Source of the DNA: Vandiemenella viatica
Lineage: Eukaryota; Arthropoda; Insecta; Orthoptera; Morabidae
Direction: 5' to 3'
NCBI GenBank assembly: GCA_031002005.1
Contig: CM061920.1
Span: 116,860,095 to 116,924,094 of the forward strand
DNA length: 64,000 nucleotides
The notes under the pieces are model-generated. The model was not told where the DNA came from. It searched no databases and saw nothing but the letters and a program-made list of their open reading frames with translations. This document shows positions 1 through 12,030 of this stretch, one piece after another. A program made the translations under genes and the position numbers. Numbering within the stretch: position 1 is the first letter of the stretch; each line of letters starts with the position of its first letter.

Positions 1-195
1 CAGTAAATGAATTTTTGAATACAGTGTTTAGTACGTTAGCTTTATCGCGGCTTTCATTAACCTCTGAACTTTCACAAATTAGTGCTGGTATATTGCTATT
101 GGTACAATTGACTTTTCGTACATACGACCAGAATTTCTTTGAGTTTTCTGTGAGACTCTTAGAGAGAGAGTTGGAATGAAAATCGTGCTTTGAAA
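1..195 (-). pseudogene. LINE (non-LTR) ORF2 fragment running off the left edge
   Basis: The minus strand is open across this stretch and reads a typical linker between the endonuclease and reverse-transcriptase domains of a jockey/CR1-like LINE. Recognisable pieces are NSKKFWSYVRK, then NIPALICES, then DKANVLNTVFKNSFT just before the edge. The LINE would continue to the left of position 1, so only the upstream side of its RT domain is seen here. To the right (above about 195) the frame fails. Family assignment rests on the motif order alone, so the clade is uncertain. Confidence 0.6.
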
Positions 196-879
196 CTTTT
201 ATATGTTATACAGTCTTCTTTATTATTATATAAAAATTACTTTTTAGCTCCGAAAATGATCGAAAACGTGTTGTTATATGGTGTTGAAAATGCGAGTGTG
301 TTTAAAAACGTTTTAAAATCGTATTTACTTTATTTATTCTGCCTGAGACTATTGATTTTTAGTGAATTTTTCTTTCTCCCAGTTCGTTGTTATTATTATA
401 AATGTACTTTACTGCATCGAAAAGTGTTGAAAAATCGTGATATGGTAACGTAACCAAAACTGATTGTTTAAAAGTTGAATTACTGAGGATTTCAATGATT
501 TCGGTGAGTTGAAATTTTTTTTACTATTATTAACTGTCTATTTAGAGCTTGTATTATATGCTGAGTTACTTTTCTGATTTTAAATCACCGTATTTTCGCC
601 AGTGAGCTGCAGTATCGGCTTCTGTATTAATACCGTCCCCCATATCCTGTAGTGACGAGATGAACAATTTTACAATTCTGAAAGGCTTACCCTCTCCCCT
701 ATGCTCTGTAGCAAAGAAATGCAGAATTTAACTAATTCTAAGGTGCTTACAATATACATTCAAAATGTTCCCATAGGCTGAGACTTGTGGCCCAGGCACT
801 TTCTTTGGCCTGTGGTGGGGAAAGCAGAAATATTTCTTTCTGCTTTGACTGTTATGGGTGCTTGTCTTTCCCATTTCAC
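196..879. other. AT-rich stretch, no gene recognised
   Basis: Short random open frames only, with no family motif, repeat structure or RNA gene that I can support. Confidence 0.5.
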
Positions 880-1075
880 CGAGTGTGGTAGTGAGCAGTA
901 ACGCTCTGGCCTCACGTGGGTTTGAATTCCCATCCAGATTTGGGTTTTCCATGGTTCCCCCAAAAATCTCCAGGTAAATGCCAGGATATGTCCTTCAAAA
1001 GGCTATGGCTGAATTCCTTCCCCACTTCTAATGACTTTACTGTCAATGAGGCATAAAGCCACAAGAAAAAAAAAA
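880..1075 (+). mobile_element. SINE-A, diverged copy
   Basis: A tRNA-like head with a degraded B box (GGTTTGAATTCCC) is followed by the SINE-A body: 'ccatggtt.cccc', 'aaatctccaggtaaatgcc', 'ccttcaaaaggc' and 'gaattccttcccc'. It ends in an A-run at about 1066-1075. The same body occurs at 5021-5154 and 21654-21895. This copy is the most diverged of the three and has no clear target-site duplication. Confidence 0.7.
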
Positions 1076-2811
1076 GGTCCACCAAACATTTATTAGGAAT
1101 ATGTTTGTATCTTTTTTTTCAGTAGCTTATTGGGAATATGTTTGAATTGTTTTTGCTGTACTTCAGCAAAACAAAACTAAATAAGCACATGCTTTAAGGC
1201 ATTGTCAAATCAAAAAGGGGGGGGGGGAAGAAGATTGGATAAGTTCCATGAAATAGACATTGCTGTAAAAATTGAAACAAGTGCACTACCAAAACTTTAC
1301 GTTCTAATCTTTCAATTACTAGCATTTGCATACTGCTTTGTGCTTTGATGTGCGTATAAATTCTTCACCGATTTTATTCTAGTTAATATATTAACTTGTA
1401 GAGGCATTAATGTTTTAATGCACATGCGACAGGAGTTATGACTTACGAGTTATGACTTTAAACAGAAACTTTAGCCAAGTTTGTGGTTAGGTTGAACCAG
1501 AATGACAGCTGACTCGTTTGGTTAAAAAGTATAGGGCACAATGGATTTAGTTTTATAATTTATTGGTGTGGCATAAGATTTTAGGATTCCTAGTTAATTT
1601 TAAATTTCATTCGGCCATGTTGTTTTTAGTCATTAACTCAATAGCACTTAAGAAGTTCCAACTTTGTGGTGATAGAAAATACAAGCAAAAACAAACATTA
1701 TAAAATCAAGGTTATGTGAGTTATTTAATAAAAAGAACAGTTTATTCTACTGGCCATGGTTTGAACAGCCACCAAATATATACTAATCAAGTAAAGTTGT
1801 TTGAAATATGGGCAGTTTCACACAAGTTATTACACAAAAAGAATGTATTATTACCTGTTAATGTTTATTGTAGCTCTTTTTCAAATCCTTTCTTTGATAA
1901 AAACAAACTAAATTTCGGATCCGTATAACTTGTAGAGGACAAGTATTGCACATTAACGTATTATACTGAACATTGAATAGAATTTAGTGACAATTGCCAA
2001 CATATACAAATGACAAAATAACAAACTGTCAAAGATGTTAATAATCTCAGCAATTGTGCTTACAGTAAGTTATAGATTACTTATGTTTACTACGTTTGAT
2101 GCACATATTCTTGTTATTTTAATGTATTAAATTTCACAGAACTGATTAAATAAATAGCCAGAGTCATGAAACATAATCATAAGAAAGGAAGTGTGATCTT
2201 TTGTCAGTTTTCAATAAAAGTAGTAAAAATCTCAAATACAGTATGATCCGTGGCCCATAATTTTTTGTCTAGAAATGATTTTAGTTACTTTCTCCATCCT
2301 TCAGTATATACCAGCCATTAGCTGTTACTACAGATTTTGATCTGGATCATTAGCTCCAAAAATTTGAAAACACCATCCAAATTGATGCAGCAGTTTTTGG
2401 GTGATACCATTTCATACCTCAATATAGTCTTCTTGGGTGACTTCCCATCATTCCCAATCTTGTCAACCTGGACTCTGTATACCGACTAAGCCAATCTTGG
2501 ACACAAGTCATTGATGCAGTACGTCACCAGCATGGTGAGGTATGCACGGCACGACGGGCGCAAATCAACTGAGGCCACACCTAGCACCTACCGGCGCTAC
2601 CCCCACTCCACCACCCAAGTCAGCCAATCAGCTGTGCACACTTCTACCTCACACCCATTCAGCCACCTCTGAAGCCATAAAGATCCCACCCTTCTGCCAC
2701 ATCTGGCAGTTTACCAAAAGATGACTACAGAGATTCCAATTGCTGAAATATCACGTGAAAACACCCTGCTCACTCGCCTAGTCACCTGAGAAGATTATAT
2801 TAATTCTCAAT
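1076..2811. other. No gene recognised; G-run and unclassified sequence
   Basis: AT-rich DNA without coding signatures. An 11-nt G run lies at 1217-1227. The more GC-rich part at about 2440-2790 has an open frame (2542-2724, proline-rich) with no recognisable domain. It may be the 3' end of a retrotransposon but I cannot name it. Confidence 0.4.
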
Positions 2812-4388
2812 TAGGGATTGCAATCCAGCAAAGCAGGATCCCGCAATCCCGCATCATTAGACAGTCTGGCGGATACCGCACAAAATTAAGCGGATCCGCA
2901 AAATCCGATGGAAACGCGTGTCAGTCTGCGTGACTCGCTGCCCCACTCTGTGTCTGTCGGATATTTTGCACTGTTTGCCTGTACCCTTCCAGTTGGCATT
3001 TTACTCATGTGAACAAGCGTTTGTTATTGTCAACCTTCGTCATTCGTAAGTAAATAAATACACTTTTACGTATTCATCAAAACTTACGTTTGTTTCGAGT
3101 ACACATTTCTGTAATTTGAGTTATGGTGCGTATTTAGTACGATTTTCTAACTATATAATTATTTTTTAAGTGTCGCACACGTTATCTGAACTACACGGTT
3201 ACAGCTTTTTATTCACGGTTTCATTATTCCCATTTTCTGTATTTGCAGATAAAGTAATTATGACAATTTCCTAATTTGCGGCTGAAAATTTGATTATTCG
3301 TTGATATGAAACTAATGTTATCGTAATTTTAACGATCACGTACCTGTTTATTTAACAGCTATCAAAAGGAAATTGTATATCCTTTGACTTATTGTTGTTT
3401 TGGCCGCTGCCTCAATGCGTTTTTTTGACGAAAGCCACCTGCTTACACGTGCCGCTTAGGCTTTCGATTAATCCCTCTTCTCCTTATTATTTCGACTAAA
3501 GGCAAAAAAAGTTATTATGAAATTTTCACGGGTGTATCGACGAATTGTGTTGTAGGAACACTATACTTCGACGGCTGCCTCCGCCGTCTTCCTCACGTGT
3601 GTAATTTCGTGTGTTTGCAATGAAATCCGGAGATATAACCTATGAGAACTTCACTGCAATCATTCGCCGAGAAAGTCTCCTTTCTTACTAAATAATAATA
3701 ATTTCCACTCTAAAAACGTCGTTACGCCACATAAGTAAATCTGAAATATTTGACAGTTTACGTGTTGGTGAGTAGTTTCTTTTAATAACATTGAATCAAC
3801 TGTAATATCAATCAAGGAATCAGGGGATATAATAATGGATCACGCAAAAAAAGGCCAACCAAGTCTCGTGCTTGTGCAGTGACAAATAGTTATAAGATCT
3901 TGTTCTGAGCCAAATCTACACTTTACAGAGTATATTCACTTCACTTTGTGAAATGGAATGCTTTTCTCGGTGTTATGGAACATTTATTTAGGATTAAAAA
4001 AAAAAACTCTGGTAACTTGGCCATTAAGCAAACCATATTTTTAAACTTATGTGATGTATTGTAAGGCACATAATATGACCTATGACTCAATATTTTCCAT
4101 TTTTATTATTTATTTAAAAATTGGTTTAGATTAAAAAACAAAAATGTAAAAGCTCGAAATACACTTTTTGCCAATCAAAATATTGTTACCTGTTAATTTT
4201 CATCATTTAACATTAAACATTATTTATTAATTTAATTATTATTTAATTTATTAACGTTTTAAGTAACTATGTTTTAAATATATGCATTAAAAAACTGTTT
4301 GTACCAATCCCGCACGGATCCAGCGGGATTGGCGCAAATCCCGTACGGATCCCGCGGGATTGAAAACACTGCGGGATTGCAATCCTTA
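2812..4388. mobile_element. Non-autonomous hAT-like DNA transposon (1577 bp)
   Basis: The left end reads TAGGGATTGCAATCC and the right end, reverse-complemented, reads TAAGGATTGCAATCC: a 15-bp TIR with one mismatch. Both ends are flanked by the identical octamer ttctcaat (2804-2811 and 4389-4396), the TSD length of hAT elements. Subterminal regions are packed with gcgggat / cggatcc motifs on both sides (about 2830-2910 and 4310-4375), as expected for transposase-binding sites. No long ORF remains inside, so it depends on a transposase supplied elsewhere or is a decayed copy. P elements also make 8-bp TSDs, so the superfamily call is an inference. Confidence 0.75.
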
Positions 4389-4396
4389 TTCTCAAT

Positions 4397-5776
4397 GCTT
4401 AGAGACTGTAGGTAACTGGGCATGTAAATTATTTTTTGTCCTGAAGTGTATGGCATGTGTATTTTCTGTGTTTATTATTAGCTTGTTTTGAGAAAACCAG
4501 TTCGCAATGTGTTGAGAAGAGTTTTCAATATTTTTAGTTAACTGTTCTTTAGTACATTCTTTCATTAATATGGTGTTGTCATCTGCAAATTTAATATATT
4601 TTTGGCAGTTATTTGTTTTTTCTAGATCATTAATATATACCAAGAATAGTACAGGCCCAAGTAGTGACCCTTGTGGAACTCCATATTATGTGTGTTTACA
4701 ATCTAAGTGCACATACTTTACACTGTTGTCAGTCTTAAAGCTACATTCAACAATCTGTTTTCTATAATGCAGGTATGATTTTATCCAAATGTTAGCTACT
4801 CCTCTAATTCCTAGATGATCTAATTTTGAAAGCAAGATATTATGATCTATTACATCAAATGTTTTTGAAAGATCCAGGCATATTCCAGATACATGTCCTT
4901 TCGCATCAAGTGTATGTAAGGTTACCGTGTAAAATGAAAAAAGGGCCGTTCCAGTAGATTTATTCTTTCTGAATCCATGTTGAGTATGTGAAAATAATTT
5001 ATTACTTTCTAAGAAGCCCACCATGGTTTCCCCAAATCACTCCAGGTGAATGCCGGGATGCTTCCTTCAAAAGGCCATGGCGGAATTCCTTCCCATTCCT
5101 TGCCCCCATCCTTTCCCGTCTCTAAAGACCTAGTTGTTATAGGAGACGTTAAGCAGAAGCCCAGCCTTTTGTGAAATAGCTTTTCTAAGATTTTAGAGAA
5201 ACATGAGAGGACTAACACCGGACGGTAGTTTGAAACCTTATCTTTTTCCCCTTTTTTTGAATATGGGTTTCACTTTTGCTGTTTTAAGCCTATCTGGAAA
5301 TATTCCACTAGAGAATGAGCTATTGCATATATGAGAGAGGACAAGCTATTAATTTAGCACATTTTTTAAATAGAAAATCTGGGACATCGTCAATTCCAGA
5401 TGAAAATTTAGGTTTCAACTCACCAATCATTTTTAATACTTCTTTTTCATTTGTTGGCAGAATAAAAATAGTTTTACTATTATTTTGGCTGACATTAGCT
5501 TGAGTGTTGATGTTGATCTTGTTAAAATTTTTGTTAATCAGATCTTCAGCAATATTTGAGAAATATGTATTAAATGTGTTGGATATCTTTAAAGGATCAG
5601 ATATTATCTTTTTATTCTCTTGCAGTTGAATGCTATCTAGCTGTCTTGCTCCTACTTCATTCTTAACTATCTTCCACATGGTTTTCATTTTATTGGAAGC
5701 TGAGGAAATATATCTATCATTTTCTAATTTTTTTGTTTGTCTTACTACCTTGTTAAGAACCTGTTTGTTACTTTAC
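4397..5776 (-). pseudogene. Jockey/CR1-like LINE reverse transcriptase, truncated at both ends and split by a SINE
   Basis: Read on the minus strand from 5776 downward, this fragment shows the pre-RT linker (MKTMWKIVKNEVG), the FSSGIDDVP motif, CFSKILEKLFHKRL, the RT motif QHGFRKNKST, then CLDLSKTFDVIDH, and finally the catalytic box FADDNTILM. These are RT domains 1-5 of a jockey/CR1-like LINE. A SINE-A inserted at 5021-5154 breaks the frame. A frameshift also lies near 4640-4690. The 5' part (endonuclease) and 3' end are absent, and the coding part stops next to the hAT element's right TSD. Confidence 0.8.
5012..5163 (+). mobile_element. SINE-A, 5'-truncated, with 9-bp TSD
   Basis: The SINE body (5021-5154) lacks its tRNA head and starts at 'ccatggtttcccc'. 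It is flanked by agaagccca at 5012-5020 and at 5155-5163, a perfect 9-bp duplication of LINE coding sequence. Dropping the SINE and one repeat puts the two LINE pieces back in one reading frame, which shows that the SINE arrived after the LINE. Confidence 0.85.
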
Positions 5777-6000
5777 AGCATAGGTGCACTGAATTATTAT
5801 TTTACAATACACCCTGTGCTGCCACAAGTGTTAAAAAACAATAAGTAGGAACATTAAGAGATAGGATTAAATAGTTTATAAGAGATAATATTAAGAATCA
5901 CAAGTTGCGAGAGTGAGGCAGATGGTATATTTGAGTTAGGAATTTCAGGATGCTGCTGTGAAAGCCATTATAGCAGCAAGGCCAGCAACCCAGTTCCTGC
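5777..6000. other. No gene recognised
   Basis: AT-rich spacer between the truncated LINE and the 136-bp tandem duplication. No feature is supported. Confidence 0.4.
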
Positions 6001-6205
6001 GCTGAATTTTGGTGCACCGATCAGCGCGCCATAGTGCCACCCCACAAACACTAAAGGTCACCTCCTGAGAGGGGTATTACAGTATTTGTGGGCTAGTCCA
6101 TAAGGTCAGTACCAGATTAGCCATTTAGCATGAGTAGCTGAATTTTGGTGCACCACGGTGCCACCCCACAAACACCAAAGGTCACGTCCTGAGAGGGGTA
6201 TTGTA

Positions 6206-7523
6206 CGAGGCGTATTTTTTAAGTAAGTACCCTTTTGTCACACCATGGCTGCAGCGCTACGGTCGGGGTTCCGCACATGCACACTGGGTACCTGCATCTC
6301 TTGCCTACGCACTGACGCCATTACAGTCTAATTCTTCCTTGTTTACGTTGTTCACCGAGTGTTTAAGATGCCTCTGATAATCATGAGTCCCGCCGACTGT
6401 GAAGTACGGGCTGTTATAAGATTTCTTTGTGCTAAAGGCCTAAAACCGATCGATATTCATCGTGAGATCTGTGCAGTTTATGGACAAAACATTATGAGTG
6501 ATGGTGAGAAAGTTGGTGAGAGCATTTAAAGATTGCCACACAAATGTGCATGATGAACAATGGAGTGGGCGTCCTTTGTTCATTAATGAAAGTTTGGTGC
6601 AAAAAGTGGACAGTAAGGTGAGAGAGAACAGACGCTTTACGATGACTTTCCTAATGTTTCTCGTAGTGTTTTGTATGGCACTGTGACCGAGCACTTGAAT
6701 TACCGAAAATTGTGCTCACGTTGGGTACCGAAAATGTTAACGGATGTGCACAAAACCAAACGTTTAGGCAGTGCATTGACTTTCCTTGAGCGGTACCACA
6801 ACGATGGTGATGATTTCTTAAGCCAAATTGTTACAGGCGATGAGACTTGGGTGGCCTACGTCACACCTGAATCAAAGCAATAGTCCATTGAATGGCGGCA
6901 TTTGGATTCACCCAAAAAAGTGAAGTTCAAGCAAACGATTTCTGCCCGGAAAATCATGTGCACAGTTTTTTGGGACAGAAAAGAAGTATTGCTTGTGGAA
7001 TTTCTGCCTTTTAATGAGACAATCAATGCAGTAGCTTATTGTGAGACATTGAACAATCTGCGCCGTTCAATCCAGAACTAAAGACGTGACAAGTTGAGCA
7101 AGGGCATCGTTTTGCTGCATGACAATGCCCGTCCACATGTGGCTAATCGGACCAAAGATCTCATCACATCTTTTCAATGGGAAACTCTAGATCATCCTCC
7201 ATACAGCCCAGATCTGGCGCCCAGTGACTACCATCTGTTCCTGCACTTGAAGAAACACCTGGGCAGTCAGCGTCTTGAAGACAATAACGAAGTCAAAACA
7301 GTTGTGATGCAGTGGTTAACAAGTCAGGCGGCAGACTTCTATGAGGAAGGTTTTCAAAAACTGGTACTAAGTTATGACAAGTGCCTCAATATTGAAGGGA
7401 ATTATGTAGAAAAGTAGAGTAAGGTACAGGCTTTCATGTAAAAATAAAATTATTGAGATATATTTGCAAGTCTTTTTTTAAATTTCAGAACGGTACTTAC
7501 TTAAAAAAAAAAAACATGCCTCG
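6206..7523 (+). mobile_element. Mariner element 1 (1318 bp)
   Basis: The left end reads cgaggcgtattttttaag and the right end, reverse-complemented, reads cgaggcatg(t)n-aag; both continue with taagtacc. The element is flanked by TA at 6204-6205 and 7524-7525, the mariner target duplication. The 1.3-kb length and the encoded D,D34D transposase fit the mariner family. The intact TIRs but broken transposase make it immobile on its own, although it might be mobilised in trans. Confidence 0.93.
6368..7417 (+). pseudogene. Mariner transposase, inactivated by frameshifts and stops
   Basis: The ATG at 6368 begins a mariner transposase with an N-terminal helix-turn-helix region (CEVRAVIRFLCAKG..PIDIHRE). 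The catalytic region follows with GDETWVAY (first Asp), HDNARPH (second Asp) and YSPDLAPSDYHLF (third Asp, D34D spacing). It ends at the TAG at 7415-7417. Frameshifts fall near 6495-6520 and 6645-6672. In-frame stops occur at 6881-6883 (after PESKQ) and 7079-7081. All three catalytic aspartates are still encoded, so the breaks and not active-site loss inactivate it. The family cuts and pastes at TA dinucleotides. Confidence 0.92.
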
Positions 7524-7578
7524 TATTTGTGGACTGGTCCATAAGGTCAGTACCAGATTAGCCATGTAGCATGAGTTA

Positions 7579-9289
7579 GCAAATACTACAGGCACACACC
7601 TTCTGTTAGAGTAGACGCTGTGCCTAGGTTTCTCGGGGGCCTCCCTGTCAGGCCAGATGTTTTTTACCACTACCCTGGACGGCAAAAACCAAGGGCCCCT
7701 TCTTCACATTTGCTATGGGCCCCATGCTGTTTTAATCTGGCTCTGCATAAAGTAGAGGGTATGGAAAAACAGAAAGAAATTTGGGAAAGCAGGGTTGGTG
7801 GATGTGGAAAAGACAGCAGACAACAAAGTACAGTTAGCCAGAGGGTATTTAAGGCACTATAACGATATGAGGATTTGCTGATATTGATAACTAAAGGAAA
7901 AACTGTCATGAACTTGCTTGACTGTATATATGGGTCTGATTAGAGAGTAGATTTTTGTATAAATTTATTCAAGCTGGCGAGAATATAATTCAAATTAGTG
8001 TGATGCATCTATCCAGGTTTTATTTCTTGTAATTGTTCCAATCCCTTACTATTGTTATAAGTGAATGCAGTCAATCTCCAGCAAAGAAGTCTGATAATAA
8101 ATTAGCCAAGAAATATTAAAGGTGGGGGTGGAAGTTACAACCCGTACTTCGGAGGATTATTACATTGTTTCCAGTTTTCATCGTGCAGAAACCATTTCAA
8201 AAATAGGTTACTTTCTTTGTGCTTGTGGTGCAGGCCACTAGGATACTGCCTAGGTAGCCTATGCCAAAATGCTAAAATGAATTTATTATTATTATTTTGT
8301 AGCATATCACACAGCATATGGAAATGTGGAGGTGTTGAAGTGATAGGAATATTAAAATGACAAAAAAGAATGGGAGTCTTTAATTCTAGGGTGAGAGCTT
8401 GAGAGTACTATCATTCTTTATTTACCCATTTGCTTATTATTACTGTAAAAAGTCTGGAGACAGAATCCTGTTTAGAAGTTTTTGTAATCTTGACAACAGA
8501 GACACAAAGATATTCATCACCGTGACACTCAGAATTATAACAATCTGACTTTTGCAGTACTTTGGATTGCTGAGACAAAGTATGGATCTGATCAAACATC
8601 AGCTCTACAATCTATTTCCTGAACGTATTGCACATACAGGTAAAGACTATTCTGAAAATTATGTAAAGATATTATGACAGCTAAGTTTCTGATGCTGCAT
8701 TGAACTATTTGCTTTTTATCAATTTGCAATAACATATTAACCAAGATTATTTTGAACAATTATATTTTTCATATGGTAAGAAAAGCTTAAAACAAAACTG
8801 TTGATGATATTGGAAATGAAAATTTCATTTGAGGAACACACTCAATAAACATAGTTACTTATAAAAACAACATAAAATACCAGCACTAAATTATAACAAT
8901 CGTTTAACTAGAAGCAATAGAGAAAAATAGTCATTTAAAAAGAGACCCAAAATTTTGGGATTTAAGATACAGATGACTACAGTTTGTTACATTTCCTAAG
9001 AATTTTTTTTTTTTTTAATTGCATATATATTTATGCTACCACACACTACTTGTTTCTAAACATTCTGCAAGGATGGATCAATTATAAACAAGCCTTTTTA
9101 ATCATGTGCCTGTAAATGTCGTAAGGGGTCTGCAAATTGCCGTGGAAGGAGGGTCATTTGGAAGGCAGTAATAACTTTGGTACAGCACCTGTTTTGTTAT
9201 TAAGTTTCCCCATAGCAAAAATGTAAACCAAGGTGAAATTTGGTGCCATTTACTCACACAGTTCAGGGGAAAGAAGCCTTTCATAGGCT
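7579..9289. other. No gene recognised
   Basis: Mixed AT-rich DNA. Open frames at 7620-7862 and 8135-8599 show no domain. A 'ttattattattatttt' microsatellite-like tract is at about 8283-8300. Nothing else can be supported. Confidence 0.4.
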
Positions 9290-9860
9290 GGGGTAAAACA
9301 GTGTTGTAAAAAATTTAAGAAAGGATGGGAGCACGTGGAAAACATTGACCACTCATGGTGTCCCCACACCGCATCACATCACAGAACACAGAGGATGTAT
9401 GAGAACTCATCAAAGGTGATTGGCACAAACCTTTTTTAAAAATCTATGAGAAACTTCAGATCAGTTATGGAAGTTTGCAAATGATCATTCTCAACGAGTT
9501 AGGGTTCCAAAAGATTTTGGTTCAATGGAATCAAAGTTGCGGAATGAAAAACATAAAGCTGGTTTCAAATTTCTTGGTTCATAACAAGGTATGAGGAGGA
9601 AGGTGTCAAGTCTGTCCTATAACACAGCCCAGACCTTCCACCATGTGACTTCCATACAATTGCACCAGTTGTGGAAACTTCACAACAAACGAGGAGGCGG
9701 AGAGGTTCATTTGTAATTGGTTTAAGATACCATAATTAAAAAATTGCCAGACAGTTGGAGGAAATGAATAGGTAAGATGGGGGACTATGTAGGAAAAATG
9801 TACAATTTTTTTTCGCCCAGATGGTTCATTAATATTTAATCAACCCTCTCGTATGTCAAG
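9290..9860 (+). pseudogene. Mariner transposase relic, internally deleted
   Basis: Scrambled frames retain a mariner-type N-terminal helix region (QISYGSL, then an ILNELGFQKI-like stretch around 9460-9525). After a large deletion they continue directly into HSPDLPPCDFH-like sequence (about 9620-9655), which corresponds to the third-aspartate region YSPDLAPxDFH. A C-terminal tail follows. Stops and frame changes are frequent and no TIRs were found. It looks older than both neighbouring mariners. Confidence 0.5.
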
Positions 9861-9888
9861 GTGGCAAATTTTTATGTTTTATTAACTT

Positions 9889-11159
9889 CAAGACTGTTCA
9901 GTAAGTTTTGTCGTTCGATAAAGATGGCACTTGTAGGGGTGTTTTATTTTTCTAAAGTTGGTACTACTTTTTTATGAACATGTGTATAGTTTCATGTAGA
10001 TCTGATAACTTATTTGTATATTTACAGTTGTTCAAAGTTGAAATGACACAGCATATTGGTAAAATGGAAAAAAACTGAATATCGTGTAGTAATAAGATTT
10101 TTATTTTTGGAAGGTGTAGCAGCAAAACTAATTCATTAACACGTGTGAAAAGTATATAAGGATTCTTCACCTTCAATTAAAACAGTAGAAAGATGGATTG
10201 TTAAATGTGGTCATCTTAGTCTTGAAGATGATCCATGTGAAGGATGTCCGAAAAGTGCATCAACACCAGAAATCTTAGCAAAAATACAGGATATGGTTTT
10301 GGAAGATCATTGATTAACAGAGAGTGATTTAGTAGAATCTCTATACATATCATTAGGCAGGGTGAATAATATTTTGGCTGAAGTTTTGGGTTTCAAAAAG
10401 CTGTGGCAAAATGGGTGCCACACTCTCTAACAATTGAACAAATACACAATTGAATGTGACTTTTTCAGCAACATTTGGAGTGTTTTAGAAAGTATAAAAA
10501 GGTTTTTTTTTGCACCGTTTCATCACTATGGTGAGATTTGGGTCTATTACCATGATCCTGAATCAAAACAAGAGGCTATGGAGTTGGGGTGCACCTGGTA
10601 CTTTGCTCCAAAGCACGTTAGGATCCAGAAAGCATCCAAGAAAGTGTTAGAATCAGTTTTTTGGGATGAAAAAGGAATTTTGTTCATGGATTACCACCAA
10701 ACTGGTGAAACAATAAACTCAAATTCTTATTGTAACCTTTTGGATCAGCTGGATGTAAAAATTTGTGAGAAAAGACCTGATTTACAGAAGAAAATAATTT
10801 TTCATTATGCACCCTTTCACAAAGTTCAAAAAACAATCATAAAAGTGAATTAAAGTACGAATCGTTGCCACACCCACCCTATTCGCCAGATTTGGCTCCC
10901 TCTGACTTCTGGCTGTTTCCACATCTAAAAAAATTCATCTGTGGAAAACGATTTTCATCGAACTAAGTGGTAATAGCAGCCGTGGAAGCTTGATTCGACA
11001 GTCTTCCAGATTCTTACTTCAGGGATGGAGTCCATAAATTAGAAGATAACTGGAACAAGTCTATTGAAGTTCAGGGACATTGTACACAATAATAAAATGT
11101 ATTTGAAACAATAAAATCATGTTTTTATTATTGAAGAAAAAACTTATTGAACATCCTTG
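9889..11159 (+). mobile_element. Mariner element 2 (about 1271 bp)
   Basis: The ends match imperfectly as inverted repeats: left caagactgttcagtaagttt, right (reverse complement) caaggatgttcaataagttt. A TA follows the right end at 11160-11161; the left TA has decayed to TT. The 1.27-kb length and the transposase relic inside fit mariner. This copy is more decayed than the one at 6206. Confidence 0.8.
10184..11092 (+). pseudogene. Mariner transposase with degraded active site
   Basis: Frames read TVERWIVKCG, then EDDPCEGCPKSAST (the linker), then a 139-codon open stretch at 10434-10853 with YHDPESKQEAMELG, FWDEKGILFMDYHQTGETINS and IIFHYAPFHK. It ends with PPYSPDLAPSDFWLFPHLKKF in a shifted frame up to the TAA at 11090-11092. 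The expected GDETW is YGEIW, so the first catalytic Asp is lost. The expected HDNA is FHYAP, so the second Asp is lost. Stops occur at about 10312 and 10428. It is a dead transposase, with its C-terminal catalytic Asp the only one still visible. Confidence 0.8.
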
Positions 11160-11180
11160 TATATTTATTACATGGCTCTT

Positions 11181-11483
11181 CTGGAGATCATGATATTGCT
11201 CGAAAAACTTGCCTCTCTACAAGGTAATGACATACGGCAGCAATCAATTGCGAGATGCTTTATTTTCAGACAGTAATTAGGTTAGAATGCACACTGAACA
11301 CATTAGAACTACTTTCTAAAGTTTTGCTACTTCAGACATTAGTTCCAGTGGTATCATACTGGTCAAGTGTGTGTTACACCCTAATTATAGCTTGAAAATG
11401 CATCTTGCAACTGGCTACTGAGATACTATGATATAATTACTTCCTGCACTGGACGTGTGTTCTACTGGTATCGTGATCTCCAG
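11181..11483. repeat. MITE-like unit m1
   Basis: Starts ctggagatcatgatattgct and ends 'ggtatcgtgatctccag', so the ends are imperfect inverted repeats of about 18 bp. Internal similarity to m2 and m3 includes 'tgcgagatg.tttattttca'. No coding capacity. The TSD is unclear. Confidence 0.5.
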
Positions 11484-11693
11484 TAATCTCAATTCACATA
11501 TCACCTCTTACTGTTATCAAATATAAATAAAATATTCATCCCATAAAAAAGTGTTTGGAAACATATGCCAGATCATTCATTTTAATTTGACCGTATCATT
11601 AACACTGTGTTTATGAAAAGCAGTGTTCATGGCAATTAATTTCTTCCAAGTGGTAGTGTCAGTCCTGGGTAACACAAAAAAGTCTGGGTCTGT

Positions 11694-11970
11694 TGGAGAT
11701 CATGATTCTGTTGCCGATCACGATTCCGCTACAGCAACCTTAAATAATATTGTTGTAATACTGCTGTAATCTGTTGCAAGATGTATTATTTTCAAGCACT
11801 AATTCCCTTCTAATACAGCCTGGACCATTGTTTTCAACCAGAAATTATGTTGTAATACAGCCTAGACCAGAATAAAAGCATTAAGTGTACCTACAATTTC
11901 TAGTGGAGTATTGCGTTTGACCAAGTTGCAGTATTATGATGCCAACTCCAGGCGGAACTGTGATCTCCAG
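11694..11970. repeat. MITE-like unit m2
   Basis: Starts ttggagatcatgattctgtt and ends 'gcggaactgtgatctccag', again an inverted-repeat pair. Shares 'ttgcaagatgtattattttc' and a 'cagcctggacca' / 'cagcctagacca' motif with relatives. The latter also resembles the 'ggcctagaccagaa' motif of the P-like 3' arm. Confidence 0.5.
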
Positions 11971-12030
11971 TAACCCCAAAAGTCTCATATTACAAACTTC
12001 ATTCACCCAATATTACTGTGGTAGGGTTAG

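Larger units (their letters stand above)
6001..7578. repeat. 136-bp tandem duplication; second copy split by a mariner
   Basis: Copy 1 spans 6001-6136 (starts gctgaattttggtgcacc, ends atgagta). Copy 2 starts at 6137 with the same 18 bases and lacks about 15 bp near its start. It runs to 6205, is interrupted by the mariner at 6206-7523, and resumes at 7526 (tttgtggactggtccataagg...) to about 7578. Shared stretches include 'ccaccccacaaacac.aaaggtcac' and 'ccataaggtcagtaccagattagcc'. The mariner therefore post-dates the duplication. Confidence 0.85.

Noticed and set aside
2542..2724. Proline-rich 60-codon ORF
   Set aside because: Low-complexity composition and no homologous motif. Possibly a retrotransposon tail, but not supportable as a gene.
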